Source: an uncultured Pelagibacteraceae bacterium
GTDB taxonomy: Bacteria > Pseudomonadota > Alphaproteobacteria > Pelagibacterales > Pelagibacteraceae
Assembly (NCBI GenBank): GCA_905612535.1
Contig: CAJQSJ010000039.1
Location: 1-34,964, forward strand
Direction of reading: 5' to 3'
DNA: 34,964 bases
Positions 34,024-34,964 of this stretch are shown here, piece by piece. Under the pieces are notes generated by a model. It saw only the letters and a list, made by a program, of their open reading frames with translations. It made no database searches and was not told where the DNA came from. The position numbers and the translations under genes are program-made. The number at the start of each line of letters is the position of its first letter. The stretch's first letter is position 1.

Positions 34024-34039
34024 GCGCCCTTAGCTCAGT
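34024..34039 (+). pseudogene. Possible tRNA 5' fragment (Arg-like)
   Basis: GCGCCCTTAGCTCAGT matches the acceptor 5' strand and D-stem start of a typical alphaproteobacterial tRNA (tRNA-Arg-like), then similarity stops. No 3' half (AGGGCGC-type strand) is seen nearby. It may mark a recombination scar. Sixteen bases is short, so this is tentative. Confidence 0.3.
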
Positions 34040-34125
34040 ATTTATAATGGAAGGTGAAACGGAAAATATGAATACTTCATCTTATTGCAAAAAAAAGACA
34101 TAAAAATTTTAAAAATCACCTCTAC

Positions 34126-34144
34126 GAGCGACACAGGAGCGACA
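34126..34144. repeat. Paired GAGCGACA repeats, putative integrase arm site 2
   Basis: GAGCGACA at 34126-34133 and 34137-34144, 11 bp apart. The inner repeat ends 47 nt from the 3' end of tRNA-Ser remnant 3, the same geometry as the GTGACCA pair beside remnant 2 although the sequence differs. Confidence 0.55.
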
Positions 34145-34190
34145 GAACCTCTTTTCGCAACTCAAAAAATCTTCCAAAAAGTTAAATTAA

Positions 34191-34280
34191 TGGCGGAGAG
34201 AGTGGGATTCGAACCCACGATACGGTTTCCCGTATACACACTTTCCAAGCGTGCGCCTTCACATTCCTCGGTAAATCTCC
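34191..34280 (-). pseudogene. tRNA-Ser(GGA)-derived remnant 3 (putative att site)
   Basis: At 90 nt this is the most tRNA-like copy. The 5' strand GGAGA still pairs with the 3' acceptor strand for 5 of 7 positions, and the anticodon arm (GGA), variable arm TACGG-GAAA-CCGTA and T arm are perfect. The D region (TACCGAGGAATGTGAAGG) lacks the conserved GG placement and a full D stem, so function is doubtful. Its variable-arm stem differs from remnants 1 and 2 by paired changes. It marks the right edge of island 2. Confidence 0.7.
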
Positions 34281-34360
34281 AACACTTACCCTAAGAAATC
34301 TTCAAATAACATTATATTTTTAAAACAAGAATATTGCAAATATTTTACTTGTTATTCTCT

Positions 34361-34379
34361 GGACGACATATGGACGACA
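34361..34379. repeat. Paired GGACGACA repeats, third arm-like site
   Basis: GGACGACA at 34361-34368 and 34372-34379, again 11 bp apart and similar to the GAGCGACA pair beside remnant 3. No tRNA core follows at ~47 nt, so this may be the arm of the next element or a core-less copy. Confidence 0.5.
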
Positions 34380-34404
34380 GAGATTCCTTAATTTAATTCT
34401 GTAG

Positions 34405-34557
34405 TACCTTGAATCACATTCCTTTGAAATGATTCTCTACGTGACTCTTAGATTCCCTAGCGTGGATGTTTGAATATACTTTAGAGTGAAATTAAATTTA
34501 TGTTTGGGGGTATGCGGGGTGAACCCCTAGGGTATCCTATTTATATATTCCAAGGTA
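34405..34557. other. Repeat-rich non-coding stretch with GC-rich hairpin
   Basis: TACCTTGAAT (34405-34414) and ATTCCAAGGTA (34547-34557) are inverted with one base deleted. Between them lie two direct repeats (GATTCTCTACGTG at 34431 and GATTCCCTAGCGTG at 34451) and a G/C cluster (34506-34537) with GGGG-TGAA-CCCC flanked by GGGTAT on both sides. No ORF is convincing. It may be an attachment, replication or regulatory region of a mobile element. Confidence 0.45.
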
Positions 34558-34661
34558 TGCTCTGAAACAGAATTTGAGTGTTAATCACAATTGATGTTGA
34601 GTTTAAATAGTTTTTATTTTTCTTATTACAAAACTATACAAAATCTTGCTCTCCTTAAAAA

Positions 34662-34695
34662 TCAGGTGTTCTTAGTATTCAGGTGTTCTTAGTAT
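34662..34695. repeat. Perfect tandem repeat, 2 x 17 bp
   Basis: TCAGGTGTTCTTAGTAT occurs twice head to tail without a mismatch. It lies about 50 nt past the stop of the partial right-edge gene. Iteron or recombinase-binding use is possible; a simple slippage duplication is the dull alternative. Confidence 0.7.
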
Positions 34696-34744
34696 GATAA
34701 TAGGGAATTAGTATAGCCCCTAATATATAGTCTAGAGAATAATA

Positions 34745-34964
34745 CTATTTAATTAAAGGAATAGATTTAAGCTTATGTTTCCTAAAAACATGGTTCATAA
34801 ATTTATGCAATAGCTTCTTATTTCTATATTGAACTATAAATGAATCATGAACGACAAGGATTGGTATTCTCATACTAACCATTCTCTCAATAATACTTTC
34901 AGCTATACAACTATCCTTAAACTGTAATTTCGTACCCACTTTAGTAAATAAATAATGCTTAATA
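34745..34964 (-). CDS. C-terminal part of a mobile-element-type protein (partial, runs off the right edge)
   Basis: The track shows only the part after a GTG at 34939, but the frame stays open to the window edge (HYLFTKVGTKLQFKD), so the gene continues to the right. The visible end contains DSCIAESIIERMVSMRIPIL followed by VVHDSFIVQY and a basic tail. The hydrophobic-HDSF pattern recalls C-terminal segments of phage/plasmid proteins and motif C of T7-like RNA polymerases (HDSF). The tail after it (~36 aa) is shorter than in T7 polymerase, so the identity is open. Confidence 0.5.
   Translation of the reverse strand, partial: IKHYLFTKVGTKLQFKDSCIAESIIERMVSMRIPILVVHDSFIVQYRNKKLLHKFMNHVFRKHKLKSIPLIK

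Noticed and set aside
29740-34280. CRISPR array or IS element explaining the repeated tRNA-like sequences
   Set aside because: The repeats are kilobases apart, are clearly tRNA-Ser sequence, and no transposase, terminal inverted repeats or cas genes are present.
34085-34294. 69-aa ORF containing AERVGFEPTIRFPVYTLSKRAP
   Set aside because: This is the antisense reading of the tRNA-Ser remnant, a well-known spurious protein annotation; the similar minus-strand ORF at 29758-30081 also overlaps a remnant and the metallopeptidase gene.

Overview
The window is strongly AT-rich and tightly packed. It has many 1-4 nt gene overlaps, several convergent stop codons that abut, and Lys/Asn/Ile-rich proteins. 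The order bolA / dnaJ-like / cobS / cobT, the aroK-aroB pair, and a class I lysyl-tRNA synthetase point to a streamlined marine alphaproteobacterium, most likely Pelagibacterales (SAR11). This assignment is inferred from style and gene order, not from a search.

Layout. (1) 1-4.2 kb: two tandem copies of a secreted surface-protein gene, each with the same ~350 bp divergent upstream segment. The proteins carry ~50-residue propeller-like repeats and the complete one ends in an autotransporter-like barrel. A 45-aa membrane peptide follows. (2) 4.3-9.2 kb: surface-sugar and accessory genes (two overlapping nucleotide-sugar epimerases, a GT2 glycosyltransferase, an FkbM methyltransferase) around a thioredoxin / small membrane protein / hspQ operon. 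(3) 9.3-29.6 kb: housekeeping core. It contains an HDAC-family amidohydrolase, truA-fmt-def, a two-gene hypothetical pair, aroK-aroB, bolA, dnaJ-like-cobS-cobT, a YhhQ transporter, rpmB, ccdA, pyrD-lysRS class I, trkH-ampG-like-nlpC, DUF952, an SDR and a cold-shock gene. (4) 29.7-34.96 kb: accessory DNA punctuated by three tRNA-Ser(GGA)-derived sequences in the same orientation.

The most interesting region is the last one. The three tRNA-Ser remnants (29740-29828, 33059-33147, 34191-34280) keep an almost perfect 3' two-thirds but have unrelated or degenerate 5' parts. Two of them are followed, at the same 46-47 nt distance from the tRNA 3' end, by a pair of short direct repeats spaced 11 bp apart. 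This is what stacked integration at a tRNA 3' end by a tyrosine recombinase would leave. The intervals would be very small cargo islands (about 3.2 and 1.0 kb) with no integrase of their own. Their cargo is a secreted HExxH metallopeptidase, two tiny zinc-ribbon proteins, a CBS protein, a structured intergenic element, an unknown 173-aa protein, and a 2OG-Fe(II) dioxygenase-like protein. The leftmost remnant is the most decayed, so an intact tRNA-Ser(GGA) and an integrase are predicted beyond the right edge, where a partial mobile-element-type gene already begins.
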